A stretch of 26,892 nt of DNA from an uncultured Azohydromonas sp. (GTDB lineage: Bacteria; Pseudomonadota; Gammaproteobacteria; Burkholderiales; Burkholderiaceae_C): positions 1 through 26,892 of the forward strand of contig NZ_CALAOH010000144.1 of assembly GCF_937926365.1 (NCBI RefSeq), given 5' to 3'. Below are positions 11,501-23,500 of the stretch, piece after piece. The position numbers and the translations under genes are program-made. Position 1 is the first letter of the stretch; each line of letters begins with the position of its first letter. Under the pieces are notes generated by a model. The model made no database searches and was not told where the DNA came from. It saw only the letters and a program-made list of their open reading frames with translations.

Positions 11501-14500
11501 CTTGAGATGCAGCGTGGAGCCCGCGTTGATGACGATGTCGGCGTTGGTGCCGCGCGCCACCAGGCTGCCCAGCAGCGTGGTTTCGCCGATCGGGTTGAGC
11601 ACCATGCCGCCCGAGAGCGTCTCCAGCAGGCCGGTTTCCGTCAGCGTCACGGCCTGGTTGCCCAGCGCCGTGGTGCCGGCGTGGAGGTTGATGGCGTCGT
11701 GGCCGCGAATCCAGCCCTGGATGGTGATGGCGCCGCCGGGCGCGTCGGCCCGGCCCAGGCTGACCACCGAGCCGCGCGCGGCGGCGTCGATGGCGTAGCC
11801 CCGGCCCGAGGCGGCGGCGCCGGCGTCGAGCTGCGTCAGGCCCAGGCGCGCCGAGGCGCTGCCGTCCACCGCCTCCAGCGTGAACTGGCGCTGGCTGGTG
11901 AACTGCAGGTGGCCGTCGTCGAGCCGCACGTTGAAGGCGTGCTCGGCCGTGTCGCTGCCGCTCAGGCGCACCGTGCCCGGCAGCGCCGCGCCGGTGTTGC
12001 GGTCGGTGAGCGTGAAGTCGGTGGCCTCGATGGCGCGCTGCAGGTCGTCGCGCAGGTCGGCGATGCCGGTGTTGCCCTGCGTGTCGGACGCGCGCAGCGT
12101 GACCACCGCGCTGGCCAGCGCGGTGCCGATGTCGATGGTGATGCGCAGGCTGACGTCGCCGCCGAGGCGGCCGCTGGCCAGCTCGGCGAAGCCCTGGGCC
12201 GAGATCTCCTGGGCCCAGGCCGGCGCCAGCACCGACAGGTCGCCCGAGGCGCTGAGCGAGATGGTGCTGTCTTCCTGCCAGGTGCGCAGGTGCACCGAGC
12301 CGCCGATCACGATGCCCTCGTCGGCCCACGGGTCGGCCGCGCTGGGCGTGCCGTTGCCCTGGCCGCCGCGCACGTCGATGAGCCGGCCGGCCATCAGGTC
12401 GCGGCCCAGGCGGATCTGGCCGCTGGCGTCGATCACCAGCTCGGAGTCGCCGCCGTAGTGGCGGATGGTGCTGCCCAGGGTGCGGCCCTCGGCGTCCTTG
12501 TGCGTGACCAGCTCGCCGCCGGCCACCAGCTGGCCGTAGAGCTGGGCATCGCCACCGGCATTGAGCTCGATGCGGCCGTCGGCGTTGGACACCGCGATCA
12601 CCGCGCCGCCGGGCATGTCCAGCCCCAGCCCGCCGCTGTCGCGGCCGGCATGCACGGTCACGGACTCGCTGGCGCGCAGCGTGGCGCCGATCTCCACCAT
12701 CTCGCCGGAAAGCGCCTGCGCCTGCGCGCCCAGCGTGAGCTTACCCGCCGAGCGGATGTCGATGCGGGAATCCTCGCCGCTCCAGGCCACCGCGCCGCTG
12801 CCGTCGAACTCGCCGCCGGACAGCAGCGTGCCGCCCAGCGTCACGTGGCCCGCGGCATCGATGCGCACGTCGCCGCCCGCGCCACCGCTGTGGCCCGTGG
12901 CCACCAGCGCGCCGGCCGTGGTCACCAGCACCGCGTCGCCCGTGGCCGCGTTCAGCGTCGCGAGCTCCACGGCGCGCGAGGCGGTGAGCGTCGTGTCCAC
13001 GACGATGTGCTCGCCCGCCGTGACGCTGATGGCCGCGTCGCCCGCGCCGCTCCAGTTCACGCCGTGGGCGCCCACCGTGCCGCCGGCCACCACGCGGCCG
13101 TTGAGCACCACGGTGTCGCCGCCCTCGATGGTGACGCGCGCATCGACGCCGGTGCTCACCAGCTGCGACGCCGCGTGCAGGTACACGCTCACGCCGGCGG
13201 CATTGCTGTCGCCGCTCTCGCTCAGGCCCGAGCCTGCGTCCTGCGCGAACAGCCCGGCGGCCGTGACGCCGCCGCGCAGCGTGATGTCGCCGCTGACCTG
13301 CGCCTCGCCCTCCCAGTAGACCCAGCGGTCGGACTGCAGGCTCAGGTTGCTGCCCTGGCCCAGCAGGTCGATCTTGCCGCGCACGATCACGTCGTCCTTG
13401 GACGTGACGCTGAAGCTCTGGTGGTCGCCCAGGTTGGTGATGGAGCCGGTGAGCAGGAAGCCCGCGCCGCGCTGGCCCAGCAGCTCGTGCGGCTGCTCCA
13501 CGCGCAGGGCGTCGAAGCGGCCGTCGTTGTCCTCGTCCACCGCGTGCACCACGTAGCGGTGCGTGCCGTCGTCGAGCACCCAGCGGTCGTTGACCGCGCC
13601 ACCGGTGCCGCCCCAGCTCATGCCGGCGTTGCTGTAGTCGATGCCCTCGGTGAAGCCGCTGACCAGCGCCTTGGCGCCGGCATCGGCCTTGTAGTAGACG
13701 GTGGAGCCGTACTGCGTGTAGCCGCTTTGCTCCAGCACGCGGAACTGCTGCGCCGCCGTGAGCTCGCTGAAGGGCGTGCCGGCCTTGGGCACGGGCACCT
13801 CGCTCCAGACGATCTGGTCGTTGCGGTAGTCCTCGCCCTGGACGAAGGTCAGCACGAAGCGCTTGGCGGCGGAGGCCGCCTCGGCGTCGTGGTAGACCAG
13901 CCCGTCGAAGCGGCGGTAGCCGCTCTGGGCCAGCACCTTGTCCTGCTGCGCGAGCGTGAGGTCGGCAAAGGCGCTGCCCTTGGCCGGCACGGAGCCCGTG
14001 CCCCAGTCGATGTCGGCGTACTGGTAGTGCACGCCCTCGACCAGCTCCGGCGCCACGCGCAGGCCGGCCTCGGCGCCGGCGTTGACGAACACCTGATGGT
14101 CGTAGACGGCGTAGCCCAGCGTGCGGGCCACCACGTCGCGCTGCGCCGGCGTCAGCTGCTCGAAGCTGGCGTCGGCCGCGGGGGCGCTGACGCCGCCCCA
14201 GTCGATGGCGTCGATGGCGTACTGCGCGCCGGCGGTGAAGCCTTCGACCACCTGCAGGCCCTCGGCCGCGTTCAGGTTGACCCAGTGCTTGCCGGTGTAG
14301 ACCTCATAGCCCAGCGCATGGGCCACCACCGCCTGCTGCGCCGCCGTGAGGCTGGCGAAGCTGGCGCCGGCCGCGGGCTCGCCCGCCGCGCCCCAGTGGA
14401 TGTCGGCGTTGCTGTAGTCCACCGCCGCGCCCTGGGTGAAGCCGGTGACGGCCTTCTGGCCCGCGGGCGCGTTGTAGTTGAAGAAGCGGACCTGCAGGCC

Positions 14501-17500
14501 CTCGGACTGCAGCAGCGCATCGACGGCGCCGCGCTGCGCCGTGCTCAGCTCGGCGTAGCGGGCATCGGCGCGCGGCTTGTCCACGCCGGCGGCCTTCCAG
14601 TCCACCAGGCTGGCGTAGTCGGGCGTGAGGCCCTGGCCTTCCAGGTAGGCCGCCTTGGCCGCGGCGCCGGCCGACTGCAGGCCCAGCGCCGCGTTGACCA
14701 CGGCCTTCTGCGCCGCGCTGAGCTCGGCGTAGGTGGTGTCGTCACTCGGCTTGGGCGTGTCCTTCGTCCACGCCATCAGCACGTTGCGGTAGTCGACCTG
14801 GTAACCCAGCGTGGAGGCCACCACCGCCTGCTGCGCGCCGCTGAGCTGCGCAAAGGCGGTGCCGGCCGCCGGGGCGGACACGCCCCAGGCCGCCCAGTCG
14901 ATGCGCTCGTTGGTGTAGTCCGGCGCCACGCCCTGCACGAAGCTGGTGAGCAGCTGCGAGCCCGCCGGCGCATCGGCCTTGAAGAAGATCGTGCCGGTGT
15001 GGAGCTGGTAGCCCGTGGAGTCGGCCACGCCCTCGGTCAGCGTCGTGACGAAGCGCTGGCCCTCGGGCGCATTGGGGTTGTAGAAGCCGCCGTCGGCATG
15101 GACGGTGTAGCCCAGCGCCAGGGCCACCTGGTCCTTGGCCGCCTGCGACAGCGATTCGAAAGGCTGGTAGTTGGCCAGCGGGGACACGGCCGCGCCGTTC
15201 CCCAGCGCCAGGCCCTGCGAGGCCAGCAGCGCGCGCAGCGCCTCGGGGATGGCACGCCCGTCCAGCGCCGCGGTGAGCGCGGCGAAGCCGTCCTTGTCCA
15301 GCGACTGCGCCAGCGTCCGGCCGGAGATCGTGTCGAAGTAGTCGGCCGACACGTCGCTGCTGAGCCCGGCATGCAGGTTCAGCGCGCCGTTGGCCAGCAG
15401 CGCGCCGGCGAGCTTGAGCGTGCCGGCGGTGTCGATGTCGATGCGCGTGCCCTCGGCGCGCTTCTCGGGGATGGGGCTGCTGCCTTCGTAGCGGAACGTG
15501 GCGCCGGCCATGATGGCCGAGCCGGATTCGAGGTTGAGCCACTGGCTCGACGCCAGCTCGATGCGGGCGCCGGTCTCGCCGGCGTCCTGGCCGACCCACA
15601 TCACCGCGCCCTGCAGCACGCTCAGGCCGGTGCCGGCCTGCATGCGCAGCAGCGAGCCCGCGCCCTGCGCGAACAGCGTGCCGGCGGTGTAGATGGAGCC
15701 GCTGGTGGCGATGCGCACGGCGCTGCCCGCACCCGTGGTGTGGATGTCGGCCGAGCGGTCCACGCGCAGGCTGTTGACCTGGGCACCGAAGTCCAGCAGG
15801 CCGTTGACGCCGGTGGAGTGCAGCACGTCGAGCTGCACCGAGCGCTCGCCAACGAGCCAGCCCGAAACCACGGCCTGCTCGTCCACCTCCAGCACGAGGT
15901 CGCGCGCGCTCAGTCCCGAGTCGGGCGCCCCCATGGGGTCCTGGACGTTCTTGCTGCGCACCTCCAGCAGACGCGTCTTCAGCGTCAGCGTGTCGCTGGA
16001 CTGCACGTCGCCGAGCACCGTCATGTGGTCGGCACGCAGCACCACCGCGTCGTTGAACCTGGCGCTGAAGGTGAAGAGGCCGACCGCCTTGTCCTCGACG
16101 TCGCCGATGTACATCAGCACGTCGGCCTGGCCGGCGGCGGCGCGGTGGCCGATCTCGATGCGGCTGAACCCGTCGGCCAGGGCCGAGAGGTCACGCATGC
16201 CCAGCTCCAGCTTGCCGGTGCTGCCGGCCACCGAGTAGTCGCGCCCGTAGGTGGACTGCGCCGCGGCGCCGATGTCGTAGTGCTGCGCGGCGGTGAGCGC
16301 CGTGATGCTCAGCAGCCCGGTGCCGCGCACCCGGTTGTCGCCGGAGGCGAAGTCGATGTCGTCGGCCACCAGCGTGATGCGGGCGCCGGCGCCGCCGGCC
16401 TCGATCACGCCGCTGTCCAGCGACAGCAGCGCTTCGGCCGTCGCCAGCCTGACGTCGATGAAGCCGTTGGCGGCGTACAGGCCGCCGTTGGCGCGGCCGT
16501 CGGCCACCAGGTGCAGGCTGTCGAGCTCACGCACCACGACGTTGGCGTAGGACGGACTGGTGCCGGTGTTGACCACCGACAGCTCGGCCAGCTGCGTGTT
16601 GAAGGTGCCCTGGATGCCGTGGGCACGGATGCTCACCAGCGCCTCGGGGGCGATGAACGTGGCCTGCTCCACGTTCACCAGGCCGGCGGCGTCGAGCACG
16701 AAGTCGGTGGCGCCCCAGGTCGCGTCCTTGCCGCTGACCAAGCGCGTGGTGGCGGCCAGGTCGGTGACCTCGATGCGGTCCAGCGCATCGGTGAAGTCGA
16801 TCACCGTGCGGTCCTGCACGAACTGGTGCCGGTTGAGGTACACCGGCGTGGCCGTGGTGCTGTTGATCGGCGCCAGCACCAGGCGGTCGAAGCCGTCGCC
16901 GCCGGTGACCTTGGCGTAGCCGCCGGCGGCCATCTGGATCAGGTTGTTGCCGCTGCCGGTGTCGATCTTGTCGATGGCGCCCGCGGACACCACGATGGTG
17001 TCGTCGCCGCTGCCGGCGAACACGGTGTTGCGGCCCGCGCCCATGTCGATGACGGCCGCGCCGGCATTGCCCACGAAGCGGTCGTCGCCGTCGCCACCGA
17101 TGTAGGTGATGCCGTCGATCCAGCCGCCGACGAACTCGTCGTCGTCCTTGCCGCCGCGGATGATGCTGCCCGCGCCGCCGCCCAGGATGACGAAGCGGTC
17201 GTTGCCCTCGCCACCGTCGAAGTCCAGCACCGCGGTGACGTAGGGGTTGACGTAGATCGAGTCGTTGCCCGAGCCGCCGCGCGCCACGATCCGCTTGACG
17301 CCGTGGTGCTTGGTGGTCTGGCCCATCGCGCTGACGGTCACCAGCTCGGAGTCGGGCTCCTGGCTGATCGAGTAGGTCTCGCTGACCGTCTTGTCGAACA
17401 TGCTGTCGCCGTGGCGGCCGGACTCGTCGCCCATGGTCAGGAACAGCACGTCGCCGATCTGGTACGTGATGATGGGCTGCGGGCCCCAGGTCCAGAGGTA

Positions 17501-20500
17501 GTCGCCCGAGGCGGTGATGCCCATCACCGTGACGCTGGCGGCCAGGTAGGCGCTCTGGTCGGTGATGGCGATGGTGCCGCTGAAGCCCGCCAGCGTGGTG
17601 TTGATCTCGAACAGCCCCAGGTCGATGGACACGTCCAGCGAGCCGTAGGCCGAGGCCGCGAAGAGCTGGTGGCCGCCGATGTTGCTGAGCTCCAGCGAGA
17701 CCCCGGCACGCAGCTTCAGGATCGCCATGTCGACCAGGAAGTCCGCCTTGCCGTAGATGCGGAAGTCGCCGTCGGACTGCACGAAGCCGCCGACGTCGAT
17801 GGTGATGAAGTTGAAGAAGTTGAGCTGGGCGTCGAATTCCAGGCGGAACACCGAGTTGGCGACGCTCATGCCGCCGTGGAAGTCGATGCCGAAGCCCAGC
17901 AGGTTGATCTCGCCGTCGAGGTCGATGTTGAAGGTGTGCCCGGCCTTGACGAGGTAGCTGCGGCCGCCGATCGAGCCGCTGAAGTCCGTGGTGCTGCTGG
18001 TGTTGATCTCCAGCCGCGCCTTGGCCTGGATACCCAGCACGTCCACGCCCAGGCTCACGTCGGCCTCGGCCACCATGGCGAAGATGGGCTGGCCGTCGAG
18101 CACCTTGAACTCGGCCGCGCCCAGCACGTGCATGGAGCCCAGCGGGCCGAGCTTGAGCGTCATGTCCAGCTCGGCCAGCAGGCCCGTCGGATCGACCTCC
18201 AGGTTGAAGGCGCCGCTCATGTTGACCACGCCGCCCATCATGCTGATGCCGGCGTTGCCCGCGATGTGCAGCGAATGCGCCGCCAGGTCCACCATCTTGA
18301 TCGGCGGGCCGTCGGACGAGGTGTTGATCGCGCGCACCTGCTGCGTCTCGGCGGTGCCGTTGAACTGCAGCATGAAGCGGCCGGTCACCTGGAACAGCGC
18401 CGCGTCCATCAGCAGCGCATCCGGGCCCACGCCGCCCACTTCCAGCGCGCCGTAGACGCCGCCCTTGACGATGCCCAGCGTGCCGGTGACGGCCAGCGGC
18501 TCCAGCAGCGGCAGGTCCAGCGAGGCGGACACGCCCAGCTCGGCGCCGCTCTCGGAGACGATGACGCCGAACTCGCCCTGCAGGCTCAGCGCGCCGCCGA
18601 GCAGGTGCAGGTCGCCCTGGCCCACCAGGGCGACGTACATGCCCGTCCAGCCCGGCTTGCCCGGCGGCGTGGCGGAAATCCGGTATTCGTCGAAGTCGAC
18701 CTTGTCGCGGAACACCTGCGGCACCTGGTAGACGATGTCGCGCCCGAAGGTGTTCATCGTCAGGTCCAGGTGCGCGTCGAGCTGCGCCACCGGACCGAGG
18801 TCCAGCCCCGTGCTGAGCTCGGCGCGCAGCGCGACGCCGCCGGAATTGACCACCAGCAGCCCGGTGGCGTGCGCGGACAGCAGCTCCGAGCCCTTGGGGC
18901 CGATGCGCGCGTTCACGTCCGCGAAGGCCGTGAGGCCCTCGCTGGCGCTGAAGCGGAAGTCCAGCGCGCCCGTCATCGACACCATGTCGAAGAGGTTGAG
19001 CTCGGCCTCGCCGAAGACGCGCAGGAACTGCTCGCGGTAGGTCAGGACGATGGGCTCGTCGGGGTTGCCGGTCTCGATGCCGTAGCCGGCATGCTCCACG
19101 CCCTTGGAGTCGGTCCAGGTGCTGCGCGAGAAGTCGATCGTCGTCAGGCTGACCTGGACGCCGACGTTGGCGTCATAGGACACGGCGCCGGTGGCGGCGT
19201 CGCGCGTGATCTGGCCGACGTTGAGCGAGAAACGAGCGCCGGTGTTGATCTCCAGCGCGATGTTGTCGGCCTGCAGCGTCACGCCGGGCACGCCCACCAG
19301 GCCGATCATGTCCACCGTGGCGCGGCCGGCGATGTACACGCCCACGTCCACGCCGGTGGTGTCGATCACCAGCTCCTTGGCCAGGATCAGGCCCAGGTCC
19401 AGGTTCTCCACCGCCAGGCCCACGGCCGAGGTGTCGGGCGTGTCGCGCTCGTCGATGCGGCCGTCGTGGTTGCTGTCCTGCCAGTAGCCGCCCACGCCGA
19501 TGAAGCCGTAGGCGTCGTTGATGCCCACGGCCAGCGTGGTGACGGTGGTCTCCTCGCCGTTGGACAGCGTGACCTTCTCCGAGCCGCGCTTGGTCAGCGC
19601 CATCGACGCCGACATCTGCAGGAAGCCCGCGAGGTTGATCTCGGCGTAGCCGATCTTGGCCTGCACGATCTCCTCGGTGAAGTCGAGGAAGACCATGTTG
19701 TCGCCGCCCGCGGGCAGCGCGAAGCCGGCCTTGTCGATCTTGCCGTTCTGGTTGCGGTCCTCGCCCTCGTCGAGCACGCCGTTGCCGTTGGCGTCCTCGG
19801 TGAAGTCCTTGAAGCTGTCGCTGAGCTGGTAGTTGATCGACGGCGGCCCGAAGAGCTGCAGCGCCGCGTTCACCTGCGCCGGCGCCTGGGACAGCACGAA
19901 GGTGTTGATGTTGACCTCGACGTCCTCGGCACGCACCGACAGCAGGCTCGGGTCCACGCCCACCAGGCCGGCGCGCTCGACCGAGGCCTTGGCCGAGATG
20001 AACTTGGGCGAGAACTGCGACAGGCCCGGGATGGCGTCCATCAGCGCCGGCGTCATGATCGCCAGGCCGAAGTCCACGTTGTCGATGGCCACGCCGACGG
20101 CGTTCTGGTTGATGCTGTCGAGCAGGCCGTCGTGGTCGGCGTCCACGCCGTAGCGGTAGGGGCCGCCCACGCCGGCGAAGCCGGTGAGGTTGGCGCCGCC
20201 CAGGGTCAGGGCGTTGACCTGCAGCGGCAGGATCGAGGCGTCGAAGCCCGTGGCGCCGCCGATCTGCTCCAGCAGCGGCTTGAGGCCGCCGGTGTCCACC
20301 GCGACGTTGTAGACCTCGCCCTTGCGGAAGGCCAGCGAGCCGCGCAGGAACAGGAAGTCCGCCACCGCGATGTCGGCCAGGCCGATGTCCAGGCCCAGCA
20401 GCTCGTTGCCCTTGAAGTCCAGGTACACCGGCTGGCCGCCGGTGGCGATCTCCAGGCCGGTCTTGCCGTCCTTGACGATGGAGCTGTAGTCGGCGGTGGA

Positions 20501-23500
20501 GCGCATCACGCCGCCGAAGAGCTTGCCGCCCTGGTTGACCTCGACCGTGACGTCGTGGGCCTGGATCTTGAACACGTCGCCCAGGCCGTAGACGCCGATC
20601 TCGTCGGCATGCGCCTTGAGCGAGAAGAAGTTCTCCGTCGTGGCCCAGCTCAGGTCGGCCTTGAACAGGCCCAGGGCCACGTCCACGTTCTGCAGCCCGA
20701 AGCCCACCAGGCCGCCCTGCTCCGACAGCGGGCGGTCGAAGTCCGGGTCGCCCAGGCCGACGAACACCGAGACGTTGCTGGCGCCGAAGCTCAGGCCCTT
20801 GAAGCTGACGTCGTGCAGGCGCGAGTAGTCGTCGGAGAGGCCGCCGGCCATCTTCAGGCCGTCCAGCAGCATGCGCGTCTTGCTGTCGAGCACGCCTTCG
20901 AGCAGCGACAGCTCCTTGGGCAGCCCGGTGTACATGTCGGCCGTGAAGCTCTGGCCGATGTGCAGCTGGAAGTCGCCCTGCAGGTGCACGAAGCCGTCGA
21001 GGTCCAGGCGCAGGTCGGGCAGCTCCAGCGTGCCCAGGATGCCGTCGATGCCGATCGACAGGTCGATGTTCTTGATGAACTTCAGGCCGTCGCGCAGCCA
21101 GTCCGGCGCGCTCAGCGAGACATCGGGGATCAGGTCCGTCAGGCCCGACAGGCTGATGGTCGGGATCAGGCTGCCGGTGGAGGGCAGCACGAACTCGAAG
21201 TCGAAGCTGGTGCTGATGCTGAACAGGTTGAAGATGCCCAGCGTGGCATCCATGCCGATGCGCAGCGAGTTCGAGTCGAAGTCCAGCTTGAGCGCGTTGG
21301 CGTCCGAGCCCACCGGGATGGACAGGCCCTGGCCGCCGTTGATGCGGCTGAAGTCGGCATACGTGGCCGGCACCGGGACGGAGCCGGCGAAGGCGCCGTT
21401 GAACTCCAGCACCACGTCCTGCGCCTGCAGTGTCAGGAAGGGGTCGGTGCCCACCAGGCCGGCCATGCCGGCGGTGGCCGAGAGGCCGAAGAACTTGCCC
21501 GGCAGCGTCGCGCCCCCGCCCAGCGTGGGCGCGAGCATCGCCAGCGCGAAGTCCAGGTCGTCGATCGCGAAACCGATGGCGTCCTCGTTGGGCGGATCGA
21601 GCTCGTTGATGACGCCGTCGCCGTTGGTGTCGCTGCGGTACGGGCCCATGATGCCGGCAAAGGCATACACGTCCTTGCCCGCGACGACCAGCGCCTCGGC
21701 GTTGGCGGTGACGGTGGCGCCGGGGATGTGGAAGTCCACGTCCTCGACGATGCGCCGCTGGAACGTGAAGCCGCCCTGCAGCGACAGGATGCCCGCCACG
21801 CTGGCCGTGGCGCGGCCGACGGTGGCCTCGGTGACGAGGTTGTCGAAGTCCAGCACCATCGGCGTGCCGCCGGTCTTCACCTCGTAGCCGGCGCGGGTGC
21901 CGCCGTTGGTGAAGTCGGCCGAGAACACCGGGCTGTTGCTGATGTTGACCCCGACGTGCACGTCCTGCAGGCCGAACTGGATGAAGTCGCCGAAGCCCTT
22001 GAAGCCGATGTCCGAGGCGTTGGCCTTGAGCGCCGTGAACTTGGTGTTGGCCGGCACGATGTTGGCCAGCGGGTTGGACAGGTTCACCTGCGTGGTGAAC
22101 AGCGCCAGGCCGAAGTCGAAGTCGTCGATCACCAGGCCGGTGGCGCCTTCGTTGATGCTGCCGTCGGCGTTGCGGTACGGGCCGCCCACGCCCACGAAAG
22201 CCTGCACGTCGTTGGCGCCGAACTCGATGCTCTTGGCCTTGACGCCGTCGATGCGCGTGCCCAGCGGCCCCTTGACGCTGAGCTCGACCACGGCGCCCTT
22301 CTGGAACGAGAAGTCGCCCTGCACGTACACGAAGTCGGCGATGCGCAGCGTGGCGTCGTTGACCGAGGCGCCGATGAACTCGCCCGTCATGTCCAGCAGC
22401 ACGGGCTGGCCGCCCGTGGGCAGCTCGTAGCCGCCCGTGGCGGCGAAGCTGGTCTTGAAGTTCAGCGCCGGCATCCCGTTGGATGCCGTGTTCAGGACGA
22501 TGTCGATGTTCTTCGCCGAGAGCTGGAAGTCCTCCGGGTCGAAGCCGTAGATGGCCACGGAGTCGGCATGCGCCTTGAGCGCGGTGTACTTGGTGCCGGT
22601 GGCGGACTTGAGCTGCAGCAGCCCGAAGTCGATGTTCTCGGCGCCGAAGCCGTAGAGGCTGTCGGCCTGCTCGGTGAAGGTCTTGCTGCGGTCGAAGCCC
22701 TCGGAGGCGTAGCCGACGAAGACGTCGATGTTCGAGCCGCCGATGGTGAAGCCCTCGGCCTTGGGCACGGGCAGGCCCCAGCTGTCGCGCAGCGTGCCGA
22801 ACTCGGCCTTCTGGAAGCCGATGGAGCCCTGCACCAGCACGAAGTCGGAGATGCGCAGCGTCGCCTGGCCGGCGAACACGCCCATGCGCTTGCCCTTGAA
22901 GTCGAGCGTGACGGTTTCGTCGCCGCCCGCGGGCAGGTCCAGCTTGCGGTTGCCGGTGAAGTCCAGCGCCATGCCGGCCACCGACGAGCTGTTGTACTCG
23001 ATGTCGATGTCATCGACCGAGAGCTCGAAGTCCTCGGGGTCGAAGCCGTACAGCGCCACGCGGTCGGCGTGCGCCTTGAGCGCGTTGTACTTGGTGCCGG
23101 CCTTGTCCTTGACGCTGAGGTAGCCGAAGTCCAGCCCATCCACGCCGAAGCCGTAGAGGCGGTCGGCCTGCTGCGCCAGCGTCCTGCTGCGGTCGATGCC
23201 GCCGTCGGCGTAGCCGACGAAGGCGGTGATGTTGGAGCCGCCGATGCTGAAGCCCTGGGCACCGATCACCGGCGTGGTGCCGGTGCTCAGCGTGTTGCCC
23301 CACTCGGCCTTCTGGAAGCCGATGCCGCCGCTGAAGTACAGGAAGTCCGAGATCGCCAGCGTGGCGTTGCCGGCGAACACGCCCAGGCGCGAACCCTTGA
23401 AGTCCAGCGTGACCTTCTCGTCGCCGCCCGTGGGCAGGTCCAGCTTGCGGTTGCCGGTGAAGTCCAGCGTCGTGCCGGCCACCGACGAGCTGTTGTACTC

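Noticed and set aside
8091..12329. Minus-strand open frame of 1,412 codons
   Set aside because: It is out of phase with the long minus-strand gene and gives an Arg/Gly/His/Ala-rich product; the in-phase frame over the same bases gives clear beta-helix coils.
17298..18985. Possible separate protein or gene boundary before the RTX block
   Set aside because: The frame continues without a stop, and no ribosome binding site or promoter-like gap exists; the region is a degenerate continuation of the long repeats.
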